From Mogibacterium sp. (GTDB lineage: Bacteria; Bacillota; Clostridia; Peptostreptococcales; Anaerovoracaceae), in NCBI GenBank assembly GCA_017512365.1, contig JAFWGQ010000058.1:1-64000 (forward strand): 64,000 bases of DNA, in the 5' to 3' direction. A program made the translations under genes and the position numbers. The notes beneath the pieces are model-generated. The model saw nothing but the letters and a program-made list of their open reading frames with translations. It was not told where the DNA came from and did no database searches. The stretch's first letter is position 1. Each line of letters opens with the position of its first letter. Of the stretch, positions 57,247-64,000 are shown in pieces.

Positions 57247-57405
57247 AGCGTCTACCTCATTTCGCCCATTCACTACCCCGCCAGAGCCGAAGGGGATATA
57301 TTTACGACGCACCGGGAGCCATGGCAATCATAATAGGTTTTGCTTGCATCCTTTATCGGTTTTTTAGCAGCGGCAATATGTGTTAAGGCAGAGGGAGAAT
57401 AATAC

Positions 57406-57501
57406 ATGAAGAAGATCCCTAAGTTCCGTATAGAAGAGGATGTATTGCACGAACAGATCGGCGATAAACTCTTCAAAAGAGACTACACGATATACGATTG
57501 A
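57406..57501 (+). CDS. Short ORF, 31 aa, hypothetical
   Basis: Begins KKIPKFRIEEDVLHEQIGD and ends KRDYTIYD, strongly charged. GAGGGAGAA lies 5-9 bases before the ATG and the stop is 12 bases before the next gene, so it could be a real short gene or a truncated remnant. No family recognised. The 150 bases upstream (57247-57400) show no feature. Confidence 0.4.
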   Translation: MKKIPKFRIEEDVLHEQIGDKLFKRDYTIYD

Positions 57502-57513
57502 AGGGGGTGCGGG

Positions 57514-58356
57514 ATGGCGACTGATAAGCAGCAGCTGATAAGAGAGATGACGGAGATATTCCGGGAATGTGACGGCAATGTCATAGGCGGCGACACGGCG
57601 CTGGACGGATGCAGCAGCCTGATCATGTTTGAGGAGCCGGTGTTCGGCGTCAGCTCTCCCGATGACGGGATATACCGGGAATTCATGAAAAAGGAAGTGA
57701 TAGGGCCAAACTTCGTGCAGCCGGGAGAGTGGCTGCCCGGAGCAAAAAGCGTGATCTCTTTCTTCCTGCCTTTTACGGAGAGGGTGAGAAGCTCCAACAG
57801 AGGAACTCCGGAAGAAACATCTCCGGAATGGCTGCACGCGAGGATAGAGGGACAGGACTTTCTCAACGCGTATACCGAACGCCTGAAGGAATACTTCAGG
57901 AGCAGGGGCGCTGACGCGTGCGTTCCGGCAACCGACAGCAGGTTCGCGGTCAGAGCTTCTGTTCTGCCTCCGTGGAACCGGAAGGTCCTTCATATAGCGA
58001 GCAACTGGTCGGAGAGACATGCAGCGTACGCTTCGGGACTCGGCACATTCTGCCTGACGCGCGGACTGATCTCGGAAAAAGGCGTGGCCGGCAGATACGG
58101 CAGCATCATAGTGACAGAAGAGATCGGGGCGGACAAAAGGCCTTACGAGGGCGTCTATGACTACTGCATCATGTGCGGCGCATGCGTAAAAAGATGCCCG
58201 GCCGGAGCGATCTCGCTGAAACACGGCAAGAACCAGCTGAAGTGCAAGCTGTGGATGGATAAAACAAACAGGAAGTATGACCCGCGCTACGGATGCGGAA
58301 AGTGCCAGACGGGAGTGCCATGCGAAGACAGGATCCCGAGGGTGAGGTCTATGTGA
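57514..58356 (+). CDS. QueG-like (COG1600) double 4Fe-4S protein
   Basis: 280 aa. The C-terminus binds two 4Fe-4S clusters: YCIMCGACVKRCPAGA and the second group YGCGKCQTGVPC. The N-terminal domain (PGAKSVISFFLPF, RFAVRASVLPPWNRKVLHIASNWSERHAAY, GLGTFCLTRGLIS) follows the epoxyqueuosine reductase pattern but is shorter than QueG (about 380) and lacks the HEAT-like end. A redox enzyme of unknown substrate. Its 3' end overlaps the convergent GGDEF gene by 8 bases. Confidence 0.8.
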   Translation: MATDKQQLIREMTEIFRECDGNVIGGDTALDGCSSLIMFEEPVFGVSSPDDGIYREFMKKEVIGPNFVQPGEWLPGAKSVISFFLPFTERVRSSNRGTPEETSPEWLHARIEGQDFLNAYTERLKEYFRSRGADACVPATDSRFAVRASVLPPWNRKVLHIASNWSERHAAYASGLGTFCLTRGLISEKGVAGRYGSIIVTEEIGADKRPYEGVYDYCIMCGACVKRCPAGAISLKHGKNQLKCKLWMDKTNRKYDPRYGCGKCQTGVPCEDRIPRVRSM

Positions 58357-59755
58357 TCTTCCGGTCTGAGTAGTGTTTTCTCTTGTCCTCATACATGCGC
58401 TCATCCGCATCGGCCAGTGCTCTTCGCACCTCTCTGCAGTCAGAAGTGAAGCTGCAGCCTATGGCAAAGCTGAGATCGGGATAGTGTGTCTGGGCGATGC
58501 GAAGATCGCTGACCTTCTTTTCGAGTTCTTCGTTTGATACTCCTGTCAGTATCACTACGAATTCGTCGCCGCCCGCGCGGAATATCTGCTCTGTATCAAA
58601 GAGCTCCCTGAGGGCTGACGCTGCGTTGCGAAGAAGGAAATCTCCGGCTTCGTGCCCTTCCGAATCGTTGATGCGCTTGAGACCGTTCAGATCTGCGAAT
58701 ATGACGCCGGCCGGCTTCACGGCTTTTTCCGGAAGCCCGCTCAGGGCATCGACATAGTTGTTCATCTCATTGCGGTTCATGATGCCGGTCAGCATGTCTC
58801 TCGAACTGAGCTCTCTGAGCTTGTTTACCATCATGTAATTGGCTGTCTCAGAGCCCAGCACGAATGTGGTCAGCTCGAGTATCTCCTTGACCTGCGCCGA
58901 ACGGTCCTCGTCGAAGTTGACGGCCCACATGTATCCGATCTCCTCATCCGGTCCTTTGAGAGGGAAGAGCGCGATGGTCTTCACCCCGGCGTCTTTCAGC
59001 GATTCGTACCAGAGCGGATTCCTTTCTTTTACGACTTCCATGTCCCCGTCGTTTTTGGCGACCAGACAGTTGCTTCCCGCTATGGTATCCTTCCATGTAC
59101 TTGCGATAGGGTAAAAGTCTTTCCCGATATAATCATTGTCCGGTCTGAGATCCGAACCCTCGGCATAATCCTCGCCCAGGAGCTCGCAGCATTCATTCTC
59201 TTTGTCCACAAGCAGCATGCCGCAGTATTCCACATCGCACAGTTTCCGGATATCTCCGACCGTATCCTTCAGGGCGCTCCTGAAGTCCTTCGCCTCGCGG
59301 AGCCTGATGGCTGTTTCAAGTACTGCGGCTGCGATATCTCCGGATATATTGGATATCCTCTCCGAGTCTGCTTCGAAATTGATCTCCATGATATATGCAC
59401 AGTAGTGTATATTGCCGTCATCCGGTCCGAGCGGCATGAAAGTCATGTTGAACCATATGTCATATCTGTCCGGGTGCACATATGAATGAAGGCATTTTTT
59501 GTTGACCGCCGCACGAAAACAGAAATCCTCAAAATTCAGATCTCTGGTAAGGTACTCCGTGTAAAGCGAGTTCGGCACGAACTTCCTGGTCAGCATCTCG
59601 AGATCCTGCATGGGATGTTCGATGCTGTCGATATATGCTTTGTTGCCGGTAACGATGCGGACATCACCGCAGCTGCCGTCCGGCTTCTCTTCTACAGACA
59701 TGATGCAGGCCAGTGCCGCGATGCTGTCCGCTACTTTCTGAAAATCCATTTCCAC
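58349..59755 (-). CDS. Diguanylate cyclase (PAS-like, GAF, GGDEF)
   Basis: 468 aa. The GGDEF signature is intact (FRAGGDEFVVIL, residues 395-399) with the upstream VIFADLNGLKRINDSEGHEAGD metal motif, so cyclic-di-GMP synthesis is expected. The allosteric RxxD inhibition site is not present at its usual place. A GAF-like sensor (about 160-310) and an N-terminal PAS-like region precede it. No membrane helix. A TATAAT-like -10 lies just upstream on the minus strand near 59795. Confidence 0.92.
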   Translation of the reverse strand: MEMDFQKVADSIAALACIMSVEEKPDGSCGDVRIVTGNKAYIDSIEHPMQDLEMLTRKFVPNSLYTEYLTRDLNFEDFCFRAAVNKKCLHSYVHPDRYDIWFNMTFMPLGPDDGNIHYCAYIMEINFEADSERISNISGDIAAAVLETAIRLREAKDFRSALKDTVGDIRKLCDVEYCGMLLVDKENECCELLGEDYAEGSDLRPDNDYIGKDFYPIASTWKDTIAGSNCLVAKNDGDMEVVKERNPLWYESLKDAGVKTIALFPLKGPDEEIGYMWAVNFDEDRSAQVKEILELTTFVLGSETANYMMVNKLRELSSRDMLTGIMNRNEMNNYVDALSGLPEKAVKPAGVIFADLNGLKRINDSEGHEAGDFLLRNAASALRELFDTEQIFRAGGDEFVVILTGVSNEELEKKVSDLRIAQTHYPDLSFAIGCSFTSDCREVRRALADADERMYEDKRKHYSDRKIT

Positions 59756-59839
59756 TTCGATTCCCTTCCGGTTTATTATCTATTGATTTATTATAATCGA
59801 TTTGCACTCAGACGGCTATAGCGTCATCTCGGGCAGCGG

Positions 59840-59867
59840 TTGAAAAACGCTTTGAAAAAAGTATACT
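59840..59867 (+). promoter_or_regulatory. Promoter of the PAP2 phosphatase gene
   Basis: TTGAAA (59840-59845), 16-base spacer, TATACT (59862-59867), about 90 bases upstream of the chosen start. Confidence 0.65.
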
Positions 59868-59955
59868 TTACTGAAAGCGGAGCTGTTTGTCAATTCCATT
59901 GCGAACGAGGATCAGACAGGGAGAGCTCTGCGAACCGATGGGGGAGGTGAAAGGC

Positions 59956-60906
59956 TTGGATATAAAGATACTGCTGGCATGGCAGGAATTCCGGAACGGT
60001 GCCGGTTCCTGTCTTGTACCCTTCATGATGAAGATGAGCTTCATCGGCGAGATGAGCACGGTGCTGATCTTTATTGCGATCATCTACTGGTGCGTCAGCA
60101 AGGAGTACGGCAGGTACTTTCTGATGGGCTGGACCGGATGCAGAGTGGTCAACGGCCTGCTCAAGGTGACGGCCTGCGCATATCGCCCATGGATCAGAGA
60201 CGCGCGCATCATACCCCACACCGAGGCCATGGAGACCGCGACCGGGTACTCCTTCCCGAGCGGGCATTCCACGAATGCAGGTGCACTGTATGGCGGCGGG
60301 GCCATACGCAGGGAACTCCCGGGCATACTGCGCATCACGCTGGGTCTCACGGCGGTGCTCATCGCTGTCAGCCGCAACTTTCTGGGCGTCCATACGCCGC
60401 AGGATATCTGGATCGGACTGGGTGCGGGTGTGCTTGTGATGTGGCTGACGATGAAACTCCTCGCATGGCTCGAAAAACATCCTGAAAAAGACATGCTCGT
60501 GATGTTTCTCGGCATAGGATTCTCTGCTGCGGTAGCGGCATATGCCGCATGCAAGAGTTACCCTGTCGATTACGATGAGGCCGGTAATATCCTTGTGGAT
60601 GGAGCGAAGATGGCCAGAGACACATATAAAGGCGCGGGCTGGTGCATCGGTTTCATGACGGGGTGGATCCTCGAAAAGAGGTACATAGGTTTTTCGACAG
60701 ATGTCCCGGTCGTTACGAGGGCCACGAGGCTCGTTACCGGTGTCATGAGCTACTACGCGGTCAGCCTGATCTTCACAAACCTTGTGAAAGAATGGATACC
60801 CGGCCCGGGCGGCCCGCTCGCGGCATGCTTCATCCAGACGTTTTACATAACATTTGTCTTTCCGTGGCTTATCAAGCGCTGTGAAAACGCCTGTGTGCCG
60901 GCATGA
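59956..60906 (+). CDS. PAP2-superfamily membrane phosphatase
   Basis: 316 aa from a TTG start, selected by GGGGAGGTG 6 bases upstream; an in-frame ATG 6 codons earlier overlaps that RBS. All three PAP2 motifs are present: K-x6-RP (KVTACAYRPW), PSGH (SFPSGHSTNAG) and SR-x5-H-x3-D (SRNFLGVHTPQD). About eight membrane helices. It likely dephosphorylates a lipid phosphate such as undecaprenyl or phosphatidyl phosphates. Confidence 0.9.
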   Translation: MDIKILLAWQEFRNGAGSCLVPFMMKMSFIGEMSTVLIFIAIIYWCVSKEYGRYFLMGWTGCRVVNGLLKVTACAYRPWIRDARIIPHTEAMETATGYSFPSGHSTNAGALYGGGAIRRELPGILRITLGLTAVLIAVSRNFLGVHTPQDIWIGLGAGVLVMWLTMKLLAWLEKHPEKDMLVMFLGIGFSAAVAAYAACKSYPVDYDEAGNILVDGAKMARDTYKGAGWCIGFMTGWILEKRYIGFSTDVPVVTRATRLVTGVMSYYAVSLIFTNLVKEWIPGPGGPLAACFIQTFYITFVFPWLIKRCENACVPA

Positions 60907-60937
60907 TGGTCATCATTCCGCTGCATGACATGACCGG

Positions 60938-60976
60938 AAGCGTGGTCTGCTGCAAGACGCAGATCACGCTTTTCTA
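60938..60976 (+). terminator. Rho-independent terminator after the PAP2 gene
   Basis: AAGCGTG and TCTGC (60938-60950) pair with GCAGA and CACGCTT (60959-60971), followed by TTCTATT. Confidence 0.85.
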
Positions 60977-61045
60977 TTACATAAGGTGAGCAGGGGTGAA
61001 ATCTGACAGGTTTTCGGGTAAAATAGCCGTGGAGGTAACTGCAGT

Positions 61046-61474
61046 ATGTTTTCATATATCTGGCCTGTCGCACTGGTGATAACAGCCAACGTCTTTTATC
61101 AGATATGCGCTAAATCCGTCCCGCATGAGATCGATCCGTTTGCATCGATAATAGTGACCTACCTGGTCGGTGCGGCGGTAAGCACGCTGCTGTATTTTGT
61201 TCTCGGGCCGGGGGAGAGCCTTGCGAAGGAATTCGGAAAGCTGAACTGGGCGCCTTTCGTACTCGGGCTTGCTATCGTCGGACTGGAAGCGGGCTGGATC
61301 TATGCGTATAAGGCGGGATGGCAGGTCAGCACGGGATTCATCGTACAGAGCGCTTTCCTGGCGATAGTGCTCCTGTTTGTCGGATATTTCCTATACCGAG
61401 AAGCTTTGACCTGGAATAAGGTCGTCGGAATAGTGATATGTCTGATCGGTCTTGTGTTCATAAACATCAGATAG
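61046..61474 (+). CDS. EamA/DMT-type small membrane transporter, half-size
   Basis: 142 aa, four to five membrane helices, equal to one EamA repeat rather than the usual ten-helix pair. IVTYLVGAAVSTLLYFVLG and VVGIVICLIGLVFIN at the end are typical. Half-size members act as dimers. Substrate unknown. GGAGGT precedes the ATG. Confidence 0.8.
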   Translation: MFSYIWPVALVITANVFYQICAKSVPHEIDPFASIIVTYLVGAAVSTLLYFVLGPGESLAKEFGKLNWAPFVLGLAIVGLEAGWIYAYKAGWQVSTGFIVQSAFLAIVLLFVGYFLYREALTWNKVVGIVICLIGLVFINIR

Positions 61475-61507
61475 AGTGCATAATACTATGAGAGGTGTAA
61501 AAGGCTT

Positions 61508-61675
61508 ATGAGCGGCAAAGCAAAGAGAGATCTGGCGGGAGCGATACTGTTTTTTATCGCGGGAGTGGTATTCTTCTTCAGCGAAAAAGGGAGATACATG
61601 TCATATGTGTTCCTCACCCTGTCGCTGATATTCTTCGCACTGGCCAGAGGGAACAGGGATAAAGACGATTACTGA
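61508..61675 (+). CDS. Small two-helix membrane protein, 55 aa
   Basis: GAILFFIAGVVFFF and MSYVFLTLSLIFFALA form two short hydrophobic helices around the loop SEKGRY; the tail is charged (GNRDKDDY). GAGGTG lies 10 bases upstream. It is 33 bases after the EamA gene and 17 before the next one, consistent with one operon. No family recognised. Confidence 0.65.
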   Translation: MSGKAKRDLAGAILFFIAGVVFFFSEKGRYMSYVFLTLSLIFFALARGNRDKDDY

Positions 61676-61692
61676 CCGGGAGGAGCGATTCC

Positions 61693-62133
61693 ATGATCGA
61701 CGCAATAGGAAACTGGGCATTCACGATATTCGCGGGGATCTGCGGCCTTGCGGGATCCGCGGCTCTTGTCTACGGCCTTGTGCTGTTCATAAAAGAGAAC
61801 CGCCGCTGCACCTTCAGGACCACGGGCCGGGTGATACAGACCCTGTACGATTACAGCGATTCGTACGGGACCGACACGAGCGGCACGGCGATGTGCGGAC
61901 TGCGTTTGGAGGTCGAGCTCAACGGCGAGAAGCTTCAGGTCTTCAACGACCAGTACAGTTCGAGCTACTGCAGGTATCGTGAGGGAGACATCGTTCCGGT
62001 CAGGATAAACCCCGGAAACCCGAATGAATATATCGTAACTGACGGCTCGGCAAGTCCGGGGCTGTTCCTGCTGCTGCTCGGCCTGGGCATGCTCGTCGCA
62101 GCCTTCATGCTGATAAGATGGGTGTGGTTCTGA
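61693..62133 (+). CDS. DUF3592-like membrane protein
   Basis: 146 aa: N-terminal helix (FAGICGLAGSAALVYGLVLFI), an extracytoplasmic beta domain (TTGRVIQTLYDYSDS, YREGDIVPVRINPGNPNEY) and a C-terminal helix (LFLLLLGLGMLVAAFML). This layout matches DUF3592. GGGAGGAG upstream. Confidence 0.75.
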   Translation: MIDAIGNWAFTIFAGICGLAGSAALVYGLVLFIKENRRCTFRTTGRVIQTLYDYSDSYGTDTSGTAMCGLRLEVELNGEKLQVFNDQYSSSYCRYREGDIVPVRINPGNPNEYIVTDGSASPGLFLLLLGLGMLVAAFMLIRWVWF

Positions 62134-62204
62134 AAAAGATCTGATCACTTAAGCCTGATTTAAACTTCGCCTGGTATCCTGTGCATCGTAAAGGAGACGA
62201 TGTC

Positions 62205-63005
62205 ATGGGATATCAGGCTGTTTTTAAAAGATACGAACTCAAATACATGGTCACGGAAGAGCAGAAGGCGAAGATCCTGAAGGCGATGGAGCCTTACATG
62301 GAAGCCGACCGCTACGGACGCTCGACGGTCAGGAACATCTACTTCGATACCGACGACTTCATCCTGGCAAGGCACTCGATCGCCAAGCCGGACTTCAAGG
62401 AGAAGCTCCGCATAAGAAGCTATTCGAAGGCTGAGGCAGGCAGCACTGTCTTCGTCGAGCTCAAGCGCAAGTACGACCACGTTGTATACAAGAGGAGGGT
62501 CGGAGTGACGGAGAAGGAGGCCGTGGACTGGATATGCCGCGGCAGGCCCGCGACAGCGCACGGAGACCAGGTCTCCCGCGAGATCGATTACTTCCTCTCG
62601 CTCTATGACGGCATCAGGCCGGCGCTATACCTGAGCTACGACCGCGAGGCGTACAGGATGAAGGACGGCAGCGACTTCAGGGTCACCTTCGATACCGACA
62701 TACTCTGCAGGGAACACGATCTGTCGCTCGAGTCGGATCCGTACGGCACACTGATACTCGGTAACGGCATGTCGCTCATGGAACTCAAGTGCTCGGGAGG
62801 CCTGCCTTTGTGGATGACCCGCATACTGTCGAAGGAGCGCATCTACAAGACCTCGTTCTCGAAATACGGGACCGCGTACTGCAGCTTCATGGAAGAGACG
62901 CCGGCAGAGCGCGCGCATGAGATAGCGGCCGAAAGCCCGGTGTCTGCCTTCAGGGAAGCAAGGGCAGCAAGGATCCTGCCTTCCTACGGCGCGGCTTTCG
63001 TATAG
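62205..63005 (+). CDS. VTC-domain polyphosphate polymerase-like protein
   Basis: 266 aa. Tunnel-lining basic residues appear in FKRYELKYMV, TVRNIYFDTDDF, EKLRIRSY and VFVELKRKYDHVVYKRR; the Glu in LMELKCSGGLPLWM is the end-of-barrel motif. Bacterial VTC-domain proteins probably make polyphosphate from ATP or GTP. AAAGGAGA selects ATG 62205. Confidence 0.87.
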   Translation: MGYQAVFKRYELKYMVTEEQKAKILKAMEPYMEADRYGRSTVRNIYFDTDDFILARHSIAKPDFKEKLRIRSYSKAEAGSTVFVELKRKYDHVVYKRRVGVTEKEAVDWICRGRPATAHGDQVSREIDYFLSLYDGIRPALYLSYDREAYRMKDGSDFRVTFDTDILCREHDLSLESDPYGTLILGNGMSLMELKCSGGLPLWMTRILSKERIYKTSFSKYGTAYCSFMEETPAERAHEIAAESPVSAFREARAARILPSYGAAFV

Positions 63006-63116
63006 AAAAAGCAAATTATATGAAATTACATCCCCTGCGGGGGCTTGTGAGCGAAAGATACCGACCTTATACTTCAGGGTGAGAAAGATCAAAGAAGCTG
63101 CAGGGAGGTATTTTTT

Positions 63117-64000
63117 ATGCATATGGCGGACGCTTTGCTGTCACCGGCTGTTGCCACGACGATGTACGCGGCCACGGCAGCGGCAGCGGGATATTCGATA
63201 CATAAGCTGAAACAGGATGATGATCCGCAGAAGCTGCCGGTCATGGCGGTAACATCAGCTCTGGTATTCGCGGGCCAGATGATCAACTATACGATACCGG
63301 GCACGGGTTCTTCGGGACACATGTGCGGAGGCATGCTGCTCTCGGCCCTGCTCGGGCCTTATGCGGGATTCCTGTCCATGATAGTGATACTGACGATACA
63401 GTGTCTCTTCTTTGCCGACGGAGGGCTGATGGCCCTGGGGGCAAACTGCTGGAACATGGCGTTCTACGGGTGCTTCGTCGGCTACTTCCTGATCTGGAAG
63501 CCGGTAAACGCGGGCAAGTGGTTCGGAGAAGGACGCTCCGCGGAGAGGGCGCGCATAATCGCAGCATCGATACTGGGCTGCGTCCTGACGCTCCAGCTCG
63601 GAGCTTTCTCAGTGGTCCTCGAGACGAGCCTTTCGGGCATAACGGAGCTGCCGTTCGGGGCGTTCTGCGGACTGATGCAGCCGATCCATCTGGCAATCGG
63701 TCTCGTTGAAGGCCTGATCACTTCGGCCGTGCTGGTGTTCATCTACAACTCCCGTCCGGAGATGCTCCAGGGCGTTGAGTTCAGCGGTGAGCGGACGGCA
63801 AAGCGCTCTCTGAAGTCGGTGGTCGCCGTTCTCGCCATAGTGGCCGTAGCTGTAGGCGGAGGACTCAGCCTGCTGGCAAGCTCGAATCCGGACGGCCTTG
63901 AATGGGCCCTCTTCGGCAACAGCGACGGGGGATACTCCTCCAACATGGGCCTCGACGAAGAGAATTACGGAGTCAGCAGTCAGGCAGCCGAAAAGGCGGA
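63117..64000 (+). CDS. cbiM: CbiM-type cobalt/nickel ECF transporter component (3' end outside window)
   Basis: Start MHMADALLSPAV carries the metal-binding N-terminal Met-His-x-Ala motif. HMCGG and GPYAGFLSMIVILTIQCLFFADGG follow, about six membrane helices. After about residue 215 a further helix and PDGLEWALFGN mark a fused CbiN/PDGLE-like domain. AGGGAGGT precedes the ATG. The 111-base gap upstream has a CCCC-TGC-GGGG hairpin but no cobalamin or NiCo riboswitch that I can recognise. Confidence 0.93.
   Translation, partial: MHMADALLSPAVATTMYAATAAAAGYSIHKLKQDDDPQKLPVMAVTSALVFAGQMINYTIPGTGSSGHMCGGMLLSALLGPYAGFLSMIVILTIQCLFFADGGLMALGANCWNMAFYGCFVGYFLIWKPVNAGKWFGEGRSAERARIIAASILGCVLTLQLGAFSVVLETSLSGITELPFGAFCGLMQPIHLAIGLVEGLITSAVLVFIYNSRPEMLQGVEFSGERTAKRSLKSVVAVLAIVAVAVGGGLSLLASSNPDGLEWALFGNSDGGYSSNMGLDEENYGVSSQAAEKA

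Noticed and set aside
63006..63116. Cobalamin or NiCo riboswitch before cbiM
   Set aside because: The B12-box and NiCo consensus segments were not seen; only a small CCCC/GGGG hairpin is visible.

Overview
The window looks like the chromosome of a Gram-positive anaerobe of the Clostridia (Bacillota). The evidence is the gene order of the S10-spc-alpha ribosomal cluster, zinc-type S14, L36 and adenylate kinase, a small SRP RNA directly upstream of dnaX followed by ybaB-recR, a wall-sorted VaFE adhesin with an SPDTG signal, and typical AGGAGG ribosome binding sites. A family such as Anaerovoracaceae would fit, but the sequence alone does not settle it. No rRNA or tRNA gene was found.

Layout. 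1-10300: the end of tuf, then about 10 kb that separates tuf from rpsJ: a secreted MBG-repeat protein, a PC4/YdbC-like DNA-binding protein coupled to a VaFE surface adhesin, mtaB, a HIT protein and a decayed PP2C-type phosphatase. 10326-26705: promoter, leader and 31 genes of the S10-spc-alpha cluster including secY, adk, map, infA and rpoA. Three long gaps in this cluster (rpsJ-rplC, rpsN-rpsH, secY-adk) hold related, strongly foldable elements. 26822-33231: an F-type ATP synthase operon (atpB-E-F-A-G-D-C) with no separate delta gene. A delta-like C-terminal domain is instead fused to the N-terminus of alpha, and subunit c carries an N-terminal signal-like extension. 33332-37982: two YhgE/Pip membrane proteins flanking a small membrane protein. 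38056-42300: an FAD-dependent dehydrogenase, SRP RNA, dnaX, ybaB and recR. 42404-44512: brnQ and a YbaK deacylase.

44513-45493 is a 1-kb non-coding region carrying seven 35-36 bp inverted-repeat units of the form GTGTA...TACAC, in two sequence classes, spaced by whole numbers of helical turns. It lies upstream of an amino-acid ABC importer (45494-47842) and a DapF-fold racemase. 48826-54355: acyl-CoA synthetase, an ornithine/alanine racemase-like enzyme, greA, and a lysyl-tRNA synthetase fused to a MetRS/Trbp111-type tRNA-binding domain. 54511-57246 is a more AT-rich accessory patch (DUF4160, DUF2442, pRiA4b ORF-3-like/SEC-C). The window ends with a QueG-like iron-sulfur protein, a diguanylate cyclase, a PAP2 phosphatase, small membrane proteins, a VTC polyphosphate polymerase-like protein and the start of a CbiM-type cobalt transporter.

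The strongest leads are (1) the delta-alpha ATP synthase fusion, (2) the family of structured intergenic elements in the ribosomal cluster, and (3) the phased inverted-repeat array at 44585-45173. All functional statements come from reading motifs and gene order; no database search or folding program was run.
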